Positions 34,605 through 44,609 are shown, counted from the stretch's first letter. The stretch is 64,000 nucleotides of DNA from Candidatus Endowatersipora endosymbiont of Watersipora subatra (GCF_964026585.1 NZ_OZ032160.1:62001-126000); one strand, 5' to 3'. Translations and numbers: made by a program. The notes: a model not told the origin generated them from the letters alone.

Positions 34605-35690
34605 ATGATTGAAACAATAGCTGCTGCCTTTGGAAAAATTGTCCAACCACTCTTGTTATCACTTGATCCTGAAAAAGCACACTCGTTATCACTTGTTCTA
34701 CTGAAATTAGGTTTATTTCCAAAGCTTTCTAGGAAAGCTGACAAAAAATTATCAATAGATATCGCTGGACTAAAATTCCCCAATCCACTTGGCATGGCCG
34801 CCGGTTACGATAAAAATGCGGATGTTTTTGACTCATTGCTGGCGCTAGGTTTTGGTCATGTAGAGATTGGAACAATCACACCTTTTCCTCAGAGAGGAAA
34901 TACCAAACCCCGAGTGTTTCGCTTTCCTCACGAAAAAGGGATTATTAATAGACTTGGTTTTAATAACAAGGGACATCATCACGTCATTCAGGTACTGGCG
35001 AGACGAATCCATAAAACAGGTATTGTTGGTGTTAACATTGGCGCAAATAAGAATTCTGAGGATTTTATCGCAGATTATGTAAGCGGTATCCAAAGATTTG
35101 AAGACTTAGCCAATTATTTAACGATCAACATCTCATCACCTAATACACCTGGGTTACGAAACCTGCAAGATAAGAATAGGCTGATCAATTTGCTAAACCA
35201 CGTGGATAAAGTGCGCAAAAAAACCTGCATTAATGGTAATAAAAGAACGCCTATTTTTCTAAAAATAGCCCCTGATTTGTCCGAACAAGACCTTGATAAT
35301 ATAACATCAGCCGTTCTGAAATCAGATATTGATGCATTGATTGTATCCAACACAACCTTGTCACGCGATGGACTGTTTGATTCCAAACGGGCTCCTGCTG
35401 GAGGTTTATCTGGGGCCCCTTTGTTTGATCGTTCGACTCGTATTCTTGCTCACGTCTATCAACGATTAGAAGGCAGAATACCACTAATAGGTGTCGGGGG
35501 TGTTGTTAATACTGTAAATGCGATTTCAAAAATTGAAGCTGGGGCTTCGCTCGTACAAATTTACACAGGCCTGATCTATAAAGGTCCTTATCTAGTATCA
35601 AAAATGCTAGATGAGATCAGTCAACATCTAAAGAAGAACAATCTGAACAACCTTTCTGAACTAATAGGCAAAAAAGCAAACATGTGGTGA
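34605..35690 (+). CDS. pyrD: Dihydroorotate dehydrogenase (quinone, class 2)
   Basis: Membrane-associated flavoprotein that oxidises dihydroorotate to orotate with quinone as acceptor. The 361-aa protein has the N-terminal helical membrane segment, NPLGMAAGYDKNADVFDSLLALGFG, the ISSPNTPGLR block with the class 2 Ser base, KIAPDLSEQDL, VSNTTLSRDG, GGLSGAPLFDRS and IGVGGVVN. I use ATG 34605 rather than the TTG two codons upstream. It converges with rpmF. Confidence 0.96.
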   Translation: MIETIAAAFGKIVQPLLLSLDPEKAHSLSLVLLKLGLFPKLSRKADKKLSIDIAGLKFPNPLGMAAGYDKNADVFDSLLALGFGHVEIGTITPFPQRGNTKPRVFRFPHEKGIINRLGFNNKGHHHVIQVLARRIHKTGIVGVNIGANKNSEDFIADYVSGIQRFEDLANYLTINISSPNTPGLRNLQDKNRLINLLNHVDKVRKKTCINGNKRTPIFLKIAPDLSEQDLDNITSAVLKSDIDALIVSNTTLSRDGLFDSKRAPAGGLSGAPLFDRSTRILAHVYQRLEGRIPLIGVGGVVNTVNAISKIEAGASLVQIYTGLIYKGPYLVSKMLDEISQHLKKNNLNNLSELIGKKANMW

Positions 35691-35720
35691 TGTCAAGAAG
35701 AAGAGTCATTCAATCTTGAA

Positions 35721-35906
35721 TTAAATAGATTCTTTTGGTTTAAGAATCTGATTTCCCCTATATATACCAGTTTTCATATCAATATGGTGAGGACGTCTAA
35801 ATTCACCTGAATTTTTATCCTCAATATAAACCGGATCCTTGAGTGCATTTGATGACCGACGATGCCCTCTTTTCATCCGAGTGCTTTTACTCTTAGGTAC
35901 AGCCAT
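35721..35906 (-). CDS. rpmF: 50S ribosomal protein L32
   Basis: Small basic ribosomal protein, complete at 61 aa, starting [20 protein letters not shown] and ending with [15 protein letters not shown]. This is the alphaproteobacterial form without the zinc-binding cysteines. It stands alone, convergent with pyrD. plsX-fabH, often near rpmF in other bacteria, are not in the window. Confidence 0.97.
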   Translation of the reverse strand: MAVPKSKSTRMKRGHRRSSNALKDPVYIEDKNSGEFRRPHHIDMKTGIYRGNQILKPKESI

Positions 35907-36463
35907 CTTTTTTTACTCCGGTCATTGATAATCGAACCAACATCATAAACTGAGATCGTCTCTCTCAATATAGACGATCTGTATATTAGGGATTAAGGAA
36001 AAAAGCAAGTTCTTTACGCTTTTAGAATAGAGCCTATCGTATATGCTCCTGCCTAACTTCCTAAGTCAGAGGAAATAATGAAAACTTTCTGATCAGTAGC
36101 AATAACTGAAGTTTTCGAAAGAAAAACCTATAAAAAAATCCCTGTTTCTATAGTAATGTTAACACAAATTATCACGATCGTTGATCCTATATAATAGGAT
36201 AAGATATACATAAGCTGTCAAAGGTAAATCATAAACTGATTATGATTGATTGCGTTATTTATCTTAATTCTGAATTCAAGCCTAGTGTAGGAGGAGCTGA
36301 TACTTATAATCATCACCCCTCTCCGAATAAAATTAATCACACTGGCAGTCGTAGAATAGAAAATGATAGTTCAATGTCCTGCATCTTTTTCAAAGGTGTT
36401 ATTTATAGATAATTTGATACCATATCAAATCGCTCAACAACAAGCTGATAATTAGGATAAAAT
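35907..36463. other. Long gene-poor region between rpmF and ptsN
   Basis: This 557-bp divergent region holds the promoters of rpmF and ptsN. It contains a 7-bp hairpin (ATCCTAT-ATA-ATAGGAT, 36184-36200) and a stop-free frame resembling part of HPF, described separately. No rRNA, tRNA or complete ORF is visible. In rhizobia rpoN and hpf usually stand here. Confidence 0.4.
36203..36412 (+). pseudogene. Possible relic of hpf (ribosome hibernation factor)
   Basis: A frame open from 36203 to the TAA at 36410 (ATG at 36242, 56 codons) sits exactly where hpf precedes ptsN in rhizobia. Part of it can be laid over the HPF core: a DC-V-x-x-L strand (IDCVIYLNSE) followed by an A-D position (GGADTY), then a basic stretch (KINHTGSRRIEND) where HPF has its KRLRRYKRRLKDH helix. 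The N-terminal part and the HPF C-terminal dimerisation domain are missing. The match is weak and read by eye; chance resemblance is possible. Confidence 0.35.
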
Positions 36464-36931
36464 ATGATCGACATGCGTGAAATAATAACTCCAGATTCAG
36501 TTTTGGCTAAGTTGAAAATAAATTCTAAAAAACAGTTGTTGCAAGCTCTATCTGAGTTAGCTGCTACCCAAATTCATCGAGATGAGCATGAAATTTTAAA
36601 CACATTAATTGAGCGGGAACGTCTTGGCTCAACAGGGATTGGACATGGAGTCGCGATCCCTCATGGAAAATTAAACGGGCTTAGCAGAATTATGGGGGTT
36701 TTTATCCAACTTGCAAAACCGGTTGAGTTTGAGTCACTCGATCACTCTCCAGTTGATCTCGCTTTTATGTTGCTCGCACCAGAAGATGCCGGCGCGGATC
36801 ACCTTAAAATTTTGTCACGCAGCGCCCGATTCCTTAAAAAGGAGACAGTACTCTCAAGCTTACGCTTATCTCTAGATGCTCAAACAATCTATAACATCTT
36901 AGTCACCATCGAATACGAAAATATATCATAA
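36464..36931 (+). CDS. ptsN: Nitrogen PTS EIIA protein
   Basis: Phosphocarrier of the regulatory PTS-Ntr system. The 155-aa protein has the EIIA fold with the phosphorylatable His in GVAIPHGKL (about residue 68) and the conserved LAPEDAGADHLKILSRSARFL. ATG 36464 is preceded by TTAGGATAAA; a second ATG at 36473 is possible. In rhizobia the order is rpoN-hpf-ptsN; here rpoN is absent and hpf is at best a relic. Confidence 0.93.
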   Translation: MIDMREIITPDSVLAKLKINSKKQLLQALSELAATQIHRDEHEILNTLIERERLGSTGIGHGVAIPHGKLNGLSRIMGVFIQLAKPVEFESLDHSPVDLAFMLLAPEDAGADHLKILSRSARFLKKETVLSSLRLSLDAQTIYNILVTIEYENIS

Positions 36932-36945
36932 AGAGAATCCTTATC

Positions 36946-36961
36946 GCTCTCACAAGAGAGC
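36946..36961 (+). terminator. Short hairpin after ptsN
   Basis: A 6-bp perfect stem GCTCTC-ACAA-GAGAGC begins 14 bp after the ptsN stop. There is no U-run, so it is a weak terminator at best; it may only protect the 3' end. Confidence 0.35.
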
Positions 36962-37345
36962 CTTAACGGGTTCATATTGGATGAAAATAACGATTTTACT
37001 ATCCTTCTTTTCTTGATGCAGAATGAATATTAAGCAGACCTTAAGCGTCTTGAATATGTCATCATCTCACTACACTGCTATGATGAGAGGAAATCCGCAA
37101 GGTTGCTCTCTCTTCTCATGAGGTGTATATAATGAAGAGAATCAATCTAAAAGCGGATCTTCTTTCTGTCAGGAACCGTATTTTCTTCATCCATAATACG
37201 CCACAAGAAAGACTGGAAAGTATAAAGTCAAAGTCGTTTTATTACTGATTGTCAATGCCAACACAATGGTAAAGAGGAAGGATCTCGCTTCAGATCAGAA
37301 AATTACGGATCCAAGAGATCACTTTCTGAGTCTTATAAAGACTTA
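36962..37345. other. Gene-poor region between ptsN and tRNA-Thr
   Basis: About 380 bp without a supported gene. One 38-codon frame (37132-37248, plus) is rich in Lys and Arg and matches nothing I know. The DUF1150 and hsp20-type genes that often follow ptsN in rhizobia are not recognisable. Confidence 0.35.
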
Positions 37346-37421
37346 TGGTGCCCCTACACGGAATCGAACCGCGGACCTACTGATTACAAATCAGTTGCTC
37401 TACCATCTGAGCTATAAGGGC
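37346..37421 (-). tRNA. tRNA-Thr (anticodon TGT)
   Basis: On the minus strand the gene reads GCCCTTATAGCTCAG, then the anticodon arm CTGAT-TTTGTAA-ATCAG with anticodon TGT, and the T arm GCGGTTCGATTCCGTG. The 7-bp acceptor stem (GCCCTTA with TAGGGGC, one G-T pair) closes the cloverleaf, and the 3' CCA is encoded. It reads ACA codons. Confidence 0.95.
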
Positions 37422-37474
37422 ATGTGACCCATTATCGATGGCTAGATAAAAAAAGAATAATAAGTTAATTATAT

Positions 37475-37538
37475 CATATTTTTATCTTGAGGGGAAACAA
37501 GAAATATTCATTTCTTGGTGCCTCAAGATAAAAATATG
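37475..37538 (-). terminator. Long nested inverted repeat downstream of bamD
   Basis: Two perfect 18-bp arms, CATATTTTTATCTTGAGG (37475-37492) and CCTCAAGATAAAAATATG (37521-37538), enclose a second perfect 8-bp inverted repeat, CAAGAAAT-ATTC-ATTTCTTG (37498-37517). The structure starts 20 bp after the bamD stop, so it probably ends or stabilises that transcript. The tail on the minus strand is AT-rich but not a clean U-run, and the length is unusual for a simple terminator. Confidence 0.6.
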
Positions 37539-37558
37539 AGAGCCACTTCTCATGATCT

Positions 37559-38371
37559 TCAATCCTTTTTTTTCAAAAGAGCATAGGAGTAGTTATACCA
37601 TTTGCTATTAGGAAATTGTTTTCCCAGAATTCCTGCAGCCGTTTGAGATTCATTTGTTAGTCCTAACGCATAATAGGTCTCAACTAGACGTGCTAGAGCT
37701 TCTTCTACATATTGAGTTTCCTGATACATTTCTAGAATAGTACGGAATCTATTGATTGCGGCCAAAAATTCATGACGTTCTTGATAATATCTCCCCACAC
37801 CCATCTCCTGACCAGCAATTTGCTCTTTAGAAATCCGCATTTTACGCTTGGCCTCTTCAACATATTGGCTGTCAGGATATGTATCAACAAGCTCATTCAT
37901 GACCTGATACGTCTTTTGTGAATCACTTTGGTCAAGCCTTATATCTGATGTCTGCCGTGCGTAGTGAGACATGCCAATAAGATACAAGGCATATGGCGAT
38001 GCCTTGTGAGCAGGATACCGCGACAAAAAACGTCTACCTTGAGAAATCGCTTCTTCGTAATTCCTTTTTTGATAGGCAATATAGGTCGCCATAAGACTGC
38101 CCTTCTGAGCATAAAGAGAATAAGGATGCTGAAGGTCAAGTGTTTTTAACTGTTTCTGAGCTTCCTTATAATCCCCTTTCTTCATATAAGCCAAAGCGTT
38201 ATTATAAACCTGTTCAGCCGGCATAATAAGATCTGAAAAGGTAATACCATCGATGTCCGTCGCACATGAGACTAAAAACAAAGATGTTGAAAGAGCCAGA
38301 ACTTTCAAAAGAGCAGATAGAGAACTCAACGGATCTAATCTCCTTTTAAAATGAATGTACAATTGATTCAT
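37559..38371 (-). CDS. bamD: Outer membrane assembly lipoprotein BamD (ComL)
   Basis: Essential lipoprotein of the BAM complex, which inserts beta-barrel proteins in the outer membrane. The 270-aa protein has a signal peptide ending in the lipobox LVSC (Cys at about residue 36), then TPR repeats (YNNALAYMKKGDYKEAQKQL, YPAHKASPYALYLIGMSHY and others). It follows lpxC by about 105 bp, the conserved ftsZ-lpxC-bamD order. recN, which normally comes next in rhizobia, is absent and replaced by the hairpin and tRNA-Thr. Confidence 0.93.
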   Translation of the reverse strand: MNQLYIHFKRRLDPLSSLSALLKVLALSTSLFLVSCATDIDGITFSDLIMPAEQVYNNALAYMKKGDYKEAQKQLKTLDLQHPYSLYAQKGSLMATYIAYQKRNYEEAISQGRRFLSRYPAHKASPYALYLIGMSHYARQTSDIRLDQSDSQKTYQVMNELVDTYPDSQYVEEAKRKMRISKEQIAGQEMGVGRYYQERHEFLAAINRFRTILEMYQETQYVEEALARLVETYYALGLTNESQTAAGILGKQFPNSKWYNYSYALLKKKD

Positions 38372-38476
38372 ATCTTCCTACGAGTCCTTTTTCTTTCCAA
38401 ATTCATTTATCCCATTTGAATGTTTGTAAACCTTACTGAAAACCGGTAAAGAAAATAGCCTAAGACGATTATGAAA

Positions 38477-39436
38477 TTAGCTTTTATCAGCAGCATATGC
38501 AGGACTACCAATCGTACTAAGAGCCCTCAATTCAACATGAATTGCATGATGACGGGTCTCAGGAACATCGACCCATTCATAGGATTTTTGATCTTGCAAT
38601 AGTGTCTGTAATGCCATGATATTGACTTTATGTCCTCCACGATAAGAACGGTAACATCCCAATATCTGAGCGCCGGCAAGTGCTAAATCTCCAACAGCAT
38701 CAAGAGTCTTATGGCGAACAAATTCATCTTCATAGCGCAATCCCTCTGAATTGATAACTCTGTTATCATCTCCAATAACAACAGAGTTATCGAGACTGGA
38801 ACCCAGTGCCAATCCAGAAGCCCAGTAACGCTCAACGTCCTTCATGAACCCAAATGTCCGGGCACGAGAAATGTCTCTCCGAAAGATCTCAGGTGTCAGG
38901 TCTGAGGCAAAAGACTGATTCCCGATAATCTCTTCATCAAAATCGATTTCAACCTCAAAACGAGTTGTATTATAAGGCGTGAACATCCCCCAACTGGATC
39001 CCATATCAAACCGAATTTCCTTAAGTACCCGAAGATATCGGCGAAGTCTGCTAAGAGAACGAAGACCAACACCATCAATGGCTTCAACAAAAAATTCTGA
39101 ACTACCATCCATCACCGGAATTTCAGAACTATCAACTTCAACAATAACATTATCAACATGCAGACCAACAAGTGCAGCCATCAAATGTTCAACTGTCATC
39201 ACATTGACACCTGATGGATCACCCAAAACAGTACAAAGCGCTGTCGCGCCAACAGACGACACAACAGCAGGAATCTCTCGTTGATTGTTAGATTCTACAT
39301 CAGTCCGCTGGAAGACGATACCGACTCCCACGTCAGCAGGAAGAAGAGAAATGGAAACCGCCTTACCACTATGAACACCGATTCCTTTAACATCAATCCG
39401 GTCGGCAAGTGTGTTCTGATATCCGATCTCATTCAT
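38477..39436 (-). CDS. lpxC: UDP-3-O-acyl-N-acetylglucosamine deacetylase
   Basis: Committed step of lipid A synthesis, a zinc amidase. The 319-aa protein shows IGVHSGKAVSISLLPAD, the zinc ligands in TVEHLMAALVGLHVDN and HKTLDAVGDLAL, and the downstream catalytic His in GGHKVNIM. Its presence means the organism makes lipid A. It lies downstream of ftsZ with a gap of 233 bp that shows no clear terminator. Confidence 0.97.
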   Translation of the reverse strand: MNEIGYQNTLADRIDVKGIGVHSGKAVSISLLPADVGVGIVFQRTDVESNNQREIPAVVSSVGATALCTVLGDPSGVNVMTVEHLMAALVGLHVDNVIVEVDSSEIPVMDGSSEFFVEAIDGVGLRSLSRLRRYLRVLKEIRFDMGSSWGMFTPYNTTRFEVEIDFDEEIIGNQSFASDLTPEIFRRDISRARTFGFMKDVERYWASGLALGSSLDNSVVIGDDNRVINSEGLRYEDEFVRHKTLDAVGDLALAGAQILGCYRSYRGGHKVNIMALQTLLQDQKSYEWVDVPETRHHAIHVELRALSTIGSPAYAADKS

Positions 39437-39669
39437 TTAATATGTTCCTAACTCTTCGTTTCTAGACGTTATGATTCCTGTCTTTAAAAGATTCTTGCTC
39501 AGCACTTACTGACTTACTGCTCTCAACTCCACAAAAACGACAGAATAAAGAAAGTATATAGAAGAAACTAGACCTGTTTCGAATCTGCCTCTCTAGGCAG
39601 TGAATTGACACTGCGTTATCAAAAAATTAAAACAACAATATTTAAAAGAAAACCAAGCGAATGTTAATA

Positions 39670-41295
39670 TTAATTTGCTTCTCGGCGTAAAAATGCTGGA
39701 ATATCTAGCTCATCATCCTCAGATAAGATCTGACCCGAACTGCTCATTCGATCATGCATATCTAAACTATTATTCCTTTGAGTCGCAGAAGGGTTGTTAT
39801 TTTCGCAAGGAATATGTGGATCCCTTTCAAAAGAACGGTTGATTGATTGATGATTATCAACACGATCTGATGTTTTTGTAGACCTTGTAGCGCCAAAACC
39901 TTTAGCGAAACGTTTCAATAAACCTATTGGACCATTTTCATCGTTAGCGTGTCCCTGTTTCGAAACCAGTTCTTTTTCTCTAACATCTCCAACACTAGGA
40001 GGAACATCTGAAATCTTCGGCATCTCAGTACCAGATACTTTAGAAAAAGTCATGTCAGACTTCAGAGCCTTCTGGAAGTCGATTTCAGAAAGACGACCCC
40101 TATCAGTGATCATCGGTTCATGCTCTCTTTCATTACCGCGAAGAAGAGCAGAAGAAACAGGTAGTGTCGTTTCTAAAAAAGTAGGTTCTGATTCTATCTT
40201 CTCATCTTTTTCATCAGCTTTTGACTCCAGAATAACAGGAGAACCAGTTGGATACGCCATTGCAGATTGTTGTAACCGTTCCACTCCCTCATCTATTCTC
40301 TCCTGATTCTGAGAGGTTGTTTGAGAGGAATGGCCGTCAATTCCTGTTGCTACAACAGAGACCCTAATAACACCCTCAAGACTCTCATCAAAGGTTGCTC
40401 CTAGAATAATATTGGCATCTGGATCAACCTCTTCCCGAATTCTTGTAGCGGCTTCATCAACTTCAAACAGGGTCATGTCCCTGCCACCAGTAATGGAAAT
40501 TAACACACCATGAGCACCAACCATCGATGTTTCATCAAGGAGTGGATTAGAAATAGCCGCTTCAGCCGCCGCCATAGCTCTGCCTTCAGATGATGCTTCA
40601 CCAGTTCCCATCATAGCTCGACCCATCTCGCGCATAACAGAACGAACATCAGCAAAGTCAAGATTGATAAGACCTTCTTTAACCATGAGATCAGTAATGC
40701 AGGCAACACCGGAGTAAAGGACCTCATCAGCCATTGAAAAAGCATCAGCAAATGTCGTTTTCTCGTTGGCAATGCGGAACAGGTTCTGATTGGGAATAAC
40801 AATCAGTGTATCGACATGCTTTTGCAACTCATCAATACCAGCCTCTGCTGTCATCATACGGCGCTTACCCTCGAAACTAAATGGCTTGGTAATAACCCCC
40901 ACTGTTAAAATACCCATCTCACGGGCTGCACGTGCGACAACAGGAGCTGCTCCTGTTCCGGTACCCCCACCCATCCCAGCAGTTACAAATGCCATATGTG
41001 TGCCCGACAAATGATCATTGATTTCATCAATGCACTCTTCTGCAGCTGCACATCCTATTTCAGGCTGCGATCCTGCACCCAATCCTTCCGTTACAGCAAC
41101 ACCCATCTGGACCAACCTTTCGGCTTTTGACATAGCTAAAGCTTGAGCATCAGTGTTCGCAACAACAAATTCTACGCCCTCAAGACCTGAATGAATCATA
41201 TTATTGACAGCGTTACCACCACCACCACCAACTCCAAATACTGTAATGCGTGGCTTGAGCTCGGTGATGTCTGTCTTCTGCAGATTAATCGTCAT
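39670..41295 (-). CDS. ftsZ: Cell division protein FtsZ
   Basis: Tubulin-like GTPase that forms the division ring. I chose ATG 41295 (541 aa, starting [17 protein letters not shown], the alphaproteobacterial N-terminus) over the GTG four codons upstream; AGGGGTG is 9 nt before it. The GTPase signature [13 protein letters not shown] and the T7 loop NLDFADV are intact. After about residue 320 there is a long, variable linker of about 200 residues, then the C-terminal tail [13 protein letters not shown] that binds FtsA. It is the last of the division genes before lpxC. Confidence 0.98.
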   Translation of the reverse strand: MTINLQKTDITELKPRITVFGVGGGGGNAVNNMIHSGLEGVEFVVANTDAQALAMSKAERLVQMGVAVTEGLGAGSQPEIGCAAAEECIDEINDHLSGTHMAFVTAGMGGGTGTGAAPVVARAAREMGILTVGVITKPFSFEGKRRMMTAEAGIDELQKHVDTLIVIPNQNLFRIANEKTTFADAFSMADEVLYSGVACITDLMVKEGLINLDFADVRSVMREMGRAMMGTGEASSEGRAMAAAEAAISNPLLDETSMVGAHGVLISITGGRDMTLFEVDEAATRIREEVDPDANIILGATFDESLEGVIRVSVVATGIDGHSSQTTSQNQERIDEGVERLQQSAMAYPTGSPVILESKADEKDEKIESEPTFLETTLPVSSALLRGNEREHEPMITDRGRLSEIDFQKALKSDMTFSKVSGTEMPKISDVPPSVGDVREKELVSKQGHANDENGPIGLLKRFAKGFGATRSTKTSDRVDNHQSINRSFERDPHIPCENNNPSATQRNNSLDMHDRMSSSGQILSEDDELDIPAFLRREAN

Positions 41296-41349
41296 ATCAT
41301 ATTTCACCCCTGGTTACTCTTTATTGCCTGCATAAAAGCAGAATTCACT

Positions 41350-42681
41350 TTAAAAACTTTCTCGAAACCATTCGCTGAATCGGCGAAAACTACTTTCAGA
41401 CAACGGTTGCATAATAGATTTGATATGCTTTTTCTTTGGAATGTATTCAAGATGGGAAATCTGAGGATAAATCAACATACCAAAACATGCCGAAAACGCA
41501 GGGCTTTTAGCGATCTTTGGCATGGCAGAAATCCCTAATGGCCGGCCAATACGGGCACTGGAACCCAAGATACGAGAGGCTAATTCACCAACACCCAGCA
41601 ACTGGCTCGCTCCACCTGTCAGAATTAATCGTTTACCAACAGCATTCGCAAAACACGATTGATTAATACGATCACGTACCATCTCAAAGGTTTCTTCAAC
41701 ACGCGAGCGAATGATCTTTGAGATATGAGATTGGGTAACCTGATGTCTGATAATCCTCGTATCTTCTCCGATCACTGGTACGCTAACAAAATCTCTATCT
41801 CCTGCCTGAGTTAACAGAACCGATCCACGCAAGATCTTGATCCTTTCTGCATCAGCCACGGGGATCGAAAGAATTTTTGCAAGATCCATAGTCGCATGAT
41901 TACCACCAACAGCAATGGAATCAATAAATACAAGATCTCCATTCAGGAAAATAGAAGTAGTTGTAGTTCCTCCCCCCATATCAATACAGGCACAGCCCAT
42001 ACGCATCTCATCGTCCATCAATGATGCAAGACCACTGGCATAGGGTTCTGCAACTATAGCATCAAGAGATAAATGAGAACGATTAAGACAGGATTCAATA
42101 TTATTCAGCGGCGCAATATCAACCTCGACTACATGCATATTGACACTCAGCTTACGACCAACAAGACCTTCAGGATTATGTATTCCTGTTTCATGATCCA
42201 GAGAATAAGTAATAGGTATAGCGTGCAATATTGCGCGTCTTTCCTGATTAATATCGAAATGACAGGCAGTCAAAACTTCACGAATATCTTGCTTCTGAAC
42301 TTCATTACCCTTTAGCATTATACCAGAGGTAAGAAGATGACTAGTAAACCCTCTGGCTGAAACAGTGGTCATCATGGAATCAACGGTTAAACCAGCAGAC
42401 TGTTCTGCTTGATGAACAGCAAGGCGAATTGATTTTTCCACTTCAATCATATCAACAATAACACCAGCCTTAACACCTTGAGATTTTTGGTAACCAAAAC
42501 CAATCACTTGAATGGAATGAGAACGCTTCAGTAGCATTGAGCGCTGATCATAGGGTTTAAGCTTGGCAATAACACAACAAATCTTCGTGCTACCAATATC
42601 AACAACAGATAAGGTTGTTGTTCGTTTCCCTGATAACCGTTTAATACGAGGAATGAGATCAGATGGGTTGAATAGGCTCAT
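41350..42681 (-). CDS. ftsA: Cell division protein FtsA
   Basis: Actin-like membrane tether of FtsZ. The 443-aa protein has the ATPase fold with SVVDIGSTKICCVIAKL, the SHS2 (1C) domain, CIDMGGGTTTTSIF and LTGGASQLLGVGELA, and an amphipathic C-terminus (FRRFSEWFRESF) that anchors it to the membrane. Its start overlaps the ftsQ stop by 4 bp. The length is typical of rhizobia. Confidence 0.96.
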   Translation of the reverse strand: MSLFNPSDLIPRIKRLSGKRTTTLSVVDIGSTKICCVIAKLKPYDQRSMLLKRSHSIQVIGFGYQKSQGVKAGVIVDMIEVEKSIRLAVHQAEQSAGLTVDSMMTTVSARGFTSHLLTSGIMLKGNEVQKQDIREVLTACHFDINQERRAILHAIPITYSLDHETGIHNPEGLVGRKLSVNMHVVEVDIAPLNNIESCLNRSHLSLDAIVAEPYASGLASLMDDEMRMGCACIDMGGGTTTTSIFLNGDLVFIDSIAVGGNHATMDLAKILSIPVADAERIKILRGSVLLTQAGDRDFVSVPVIGEDTRIIRHQVTQSHISKIIRSRVEETFEMVRDRINQSCFANAVGKRLILTGGASQLLGVGELASRILGSSARIGRPLGISAMPKIAKSPAFSACFGMLIYPQISHLEYIPKKKHIKSIMQPLSESSFRRFSEWFRESF

Positions 42682-43592
42682 AAATGGTGATCCTTATTCC
42701 TCTCAGCTGCTCTTATTTTCTGTGACCGATCGGTCACAAATTCTCTGCGCTCAGCAAGGACCTCCGGACTCAGCCTTAATATGATCCTCCCCGCTAGACG
42801 AGCATCAATCACATCTAAATCTCGATCCAGAATACTCCACAAAAGCTGAAGATGAGCTATTTTTGCAAGTGCTCTAGAACAATTCTGCTCTGGCAACAAA
42901 ATTTGAAGACCATTTTTCAAGAGAACATCCCACCGACGGTCGGCAATACGCTGATAGGTAACCGCACGATTCGCAATACAAGGGTATCGGTTAAGAATGG
43001 GCAAAATTTCTGAAGCAGTCTTAGCAGCACCCTCTCCCATTAAATAAGGAAGATAAGAAAAACGATGATGATGAAGCTCTGAAATACCAAAACTTGTAAT
43101 CACATCCCCGCTTTTTCGAACTATTGTCATTTTTTTATCAGTTTGCCAGACAGCAACAGCTTTGTACTCTGATATCATGACTAGAAGCGTGCTAGGATAA
43201 ATTTTTCGAAGGATGACATCTTTTATCCAGGGCAAAGATCTCACTCGACGCCTTGCAGAAATAAGATCAAACCCCAGATTTTTTTTTGACTCTTCTAATC
43301 TAAGCGCATTGATAATGTCTACTTCTTGTGTTTCAATCTGTCCTGAAATAACAATGTCCTTCACTTCAAGTTCTAAAAAGGAGATCAATCGAGGAAGAAG
43401 AAGAGAGAGATAATCACCTAAAATAAAACCATAGGACCAACAAGATATTAAAAAAATAAGTGCTAATCTAGTACCATTACCCTTGTGAAATAAAGATCGA
43501 TGACTAAACCATCGAGAAGAACGGCGGACAAAAGTGCGATAACATCTTGAAATAAAATTCCCTAAATAGGAAGAATCAATGGATTTCAACAC
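42678..43592 (-). CDS. ftsQ: Cell division protein FtsQ
   Basis: Bitopic membrane protein that connects early and late divisome parts. The 304-aa protein has a basic cytoplasmic N-terminus, one membrane segment at about 48-68 (LALIFLISCWSYGFILGDYL), a POTRA domain (VKDIVISGQIETQEVDIINAL in parts) and the FtsQ domain with LPWIKDVILRKIYPSTLLVMI. It overlaps ftsA by 4 bp (translational coupling). Weakly conserved as usual, but position and domains make the call safe. Confidence 0.92.
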   Translation of the reverse strand: MLKSIDSSYLGNFISRCYRTFVRRSSRWFSHRSLFHKGNGTRLALIFLISCWSYGFILGDYLSLLLPRLISFLELEVKDIVISGQIETQEVDIINALRLEESKKNLGFDLISARRRVRSLPWIKDVILRKIYPSTLLVMISEYKAVAVWQTDKKMTIVRKSGDVITSFGISELHHHRFSYLPYLMGEGAAKTASEILPILNRYPCIANRAVTYQRIADRRWDVLLKNGLQILLPEQNCSRALAKIAHLQLLWSILDRDLDVIDARLAGRIILRLSPEVLAERREFVTDRSQKIRAAERNKDHHL

Positions 43593-43630
43593 TGTTACAG
43601 ATTACCTCGACGACAATCGGAGTTTATCGT

Positions 43631-44551
43631 TTATCGACAGCAACTAGCATCCTTCACAATCCATGTTAATAGTTTATCTAATCCATACCCTGCGTACTGA
43701 GCAAGCTTAGGAAACAATGAACCAGAAGTCATGCCAGGTTGAGTATTCAACTCTAGCCAAATTAATTCCCCTAACCCTTTTCCACGATCATCCCACCTAA
43801 AATCAGAACGAGTAATTCCACGACATCCAAGAGAAAGATGAGCTTTCAGGGACAATGTCTGGATTTTTTGGTAAACTTTTGGGGGAATATGGGCAGGAAT
43901 AATGTTTTGTGATCGACTCATCCCATACTTTGAATCATGGTTGTAAAATTCAGATTCCTGTATGATTATTTCAGTAACACCAAGCGTTACATTTCCCATG
44001 ACAGCGCAACTGAGTTCTCGACCATAAATGAATCGCTCAACCATCAACAGATCACCATAAAGCCACTTTGAAGAACATAACTCCTGCGTTGGGATAGATT
44101 GACCCTCACGAACGATCAACACTCCAAAACTGGATCCTTCATTTATTGGCTTAATAACATAAGGAGGTTTCATCGGATGTTGTTGACTTATTTCTAACCG
44201 ATTCTGAATCTTGGATTCAGCGACAGGCAAACCAGTACTGTGAACAATCGTTTTTGAAAGACTCTTATTCATAGCCAAGGCTGAAGCGGTAACACCAGAA
44301 TGAGTATAAGGAATAGCAAGATATTCCAAAATACCCTGTATGGTTCCATCTTCACCATAAGGGCCATGCAAGGCATTAAACACAACATCTGGCTTCAATT
44401 TTTCCAGAGTTGTACTGACCGATCTATCTACATCGATACGAGTGACCTTGTATCCAATAGACTCTAACATTCTTGAGCAGACTTCACCAGTTAATAAACT
44501 AACATTTCGTTCAGAGGAAAAGCCTCCCATCAAGACCGCAACATGGCTCAT
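43631..44551 (-). CDS. ddl: D-alanine--D-alanine ligase
   Basis: Makes the D-Ala-D-Ala dipeptide for peptidoglycan. The ATP-grasp protein has 306 aa from ATG 44551 (MSHVAVLMGGFSSERNVSL); the frame is open two codons further. Visible are NALHGPYGEDGTIQGILEYL, YVIKPINEGSSFGV for ATP binding, and LIWLELNTQPGMTSGSLFPK at the metal site. It lies between ftsQ and murB, the standard dcw position. Confidence 0.96.
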   Translation of the reverse strand: MSHVAVLMGGFSSERNVSLLTGEVCSRMLESIGYKVTRIDVDRSVSTTLEKLKPDVVFNALHGPYGEDGTIQGILEYLAIPYTHSGVTASALAMNKSLSKTIVHSTGLPVAESKIQNRLEISQQHPMKPPYVIKPINEGSSFGVLIVREGQSIPTQELCSSKWLYGDLLMVERFIYGRELSCAVMGNVTLGVTEIIIQESEFYNHDSKYGMSRSQNIIPAHIPPKVYQKIQTLSLKAHLSLGCRGITRSDFRWDDRGKGLGELIWLELNTQPGMTSGSLFPKLAQYAGYGLDKLLTWIVKDASCCR

Positions 44552-44609
44552 AACCAACCCTTTCTAAAGACTTTCAAGGAAAACCGGCTCAGGGGATAAA
44601 TTTAAAGAA

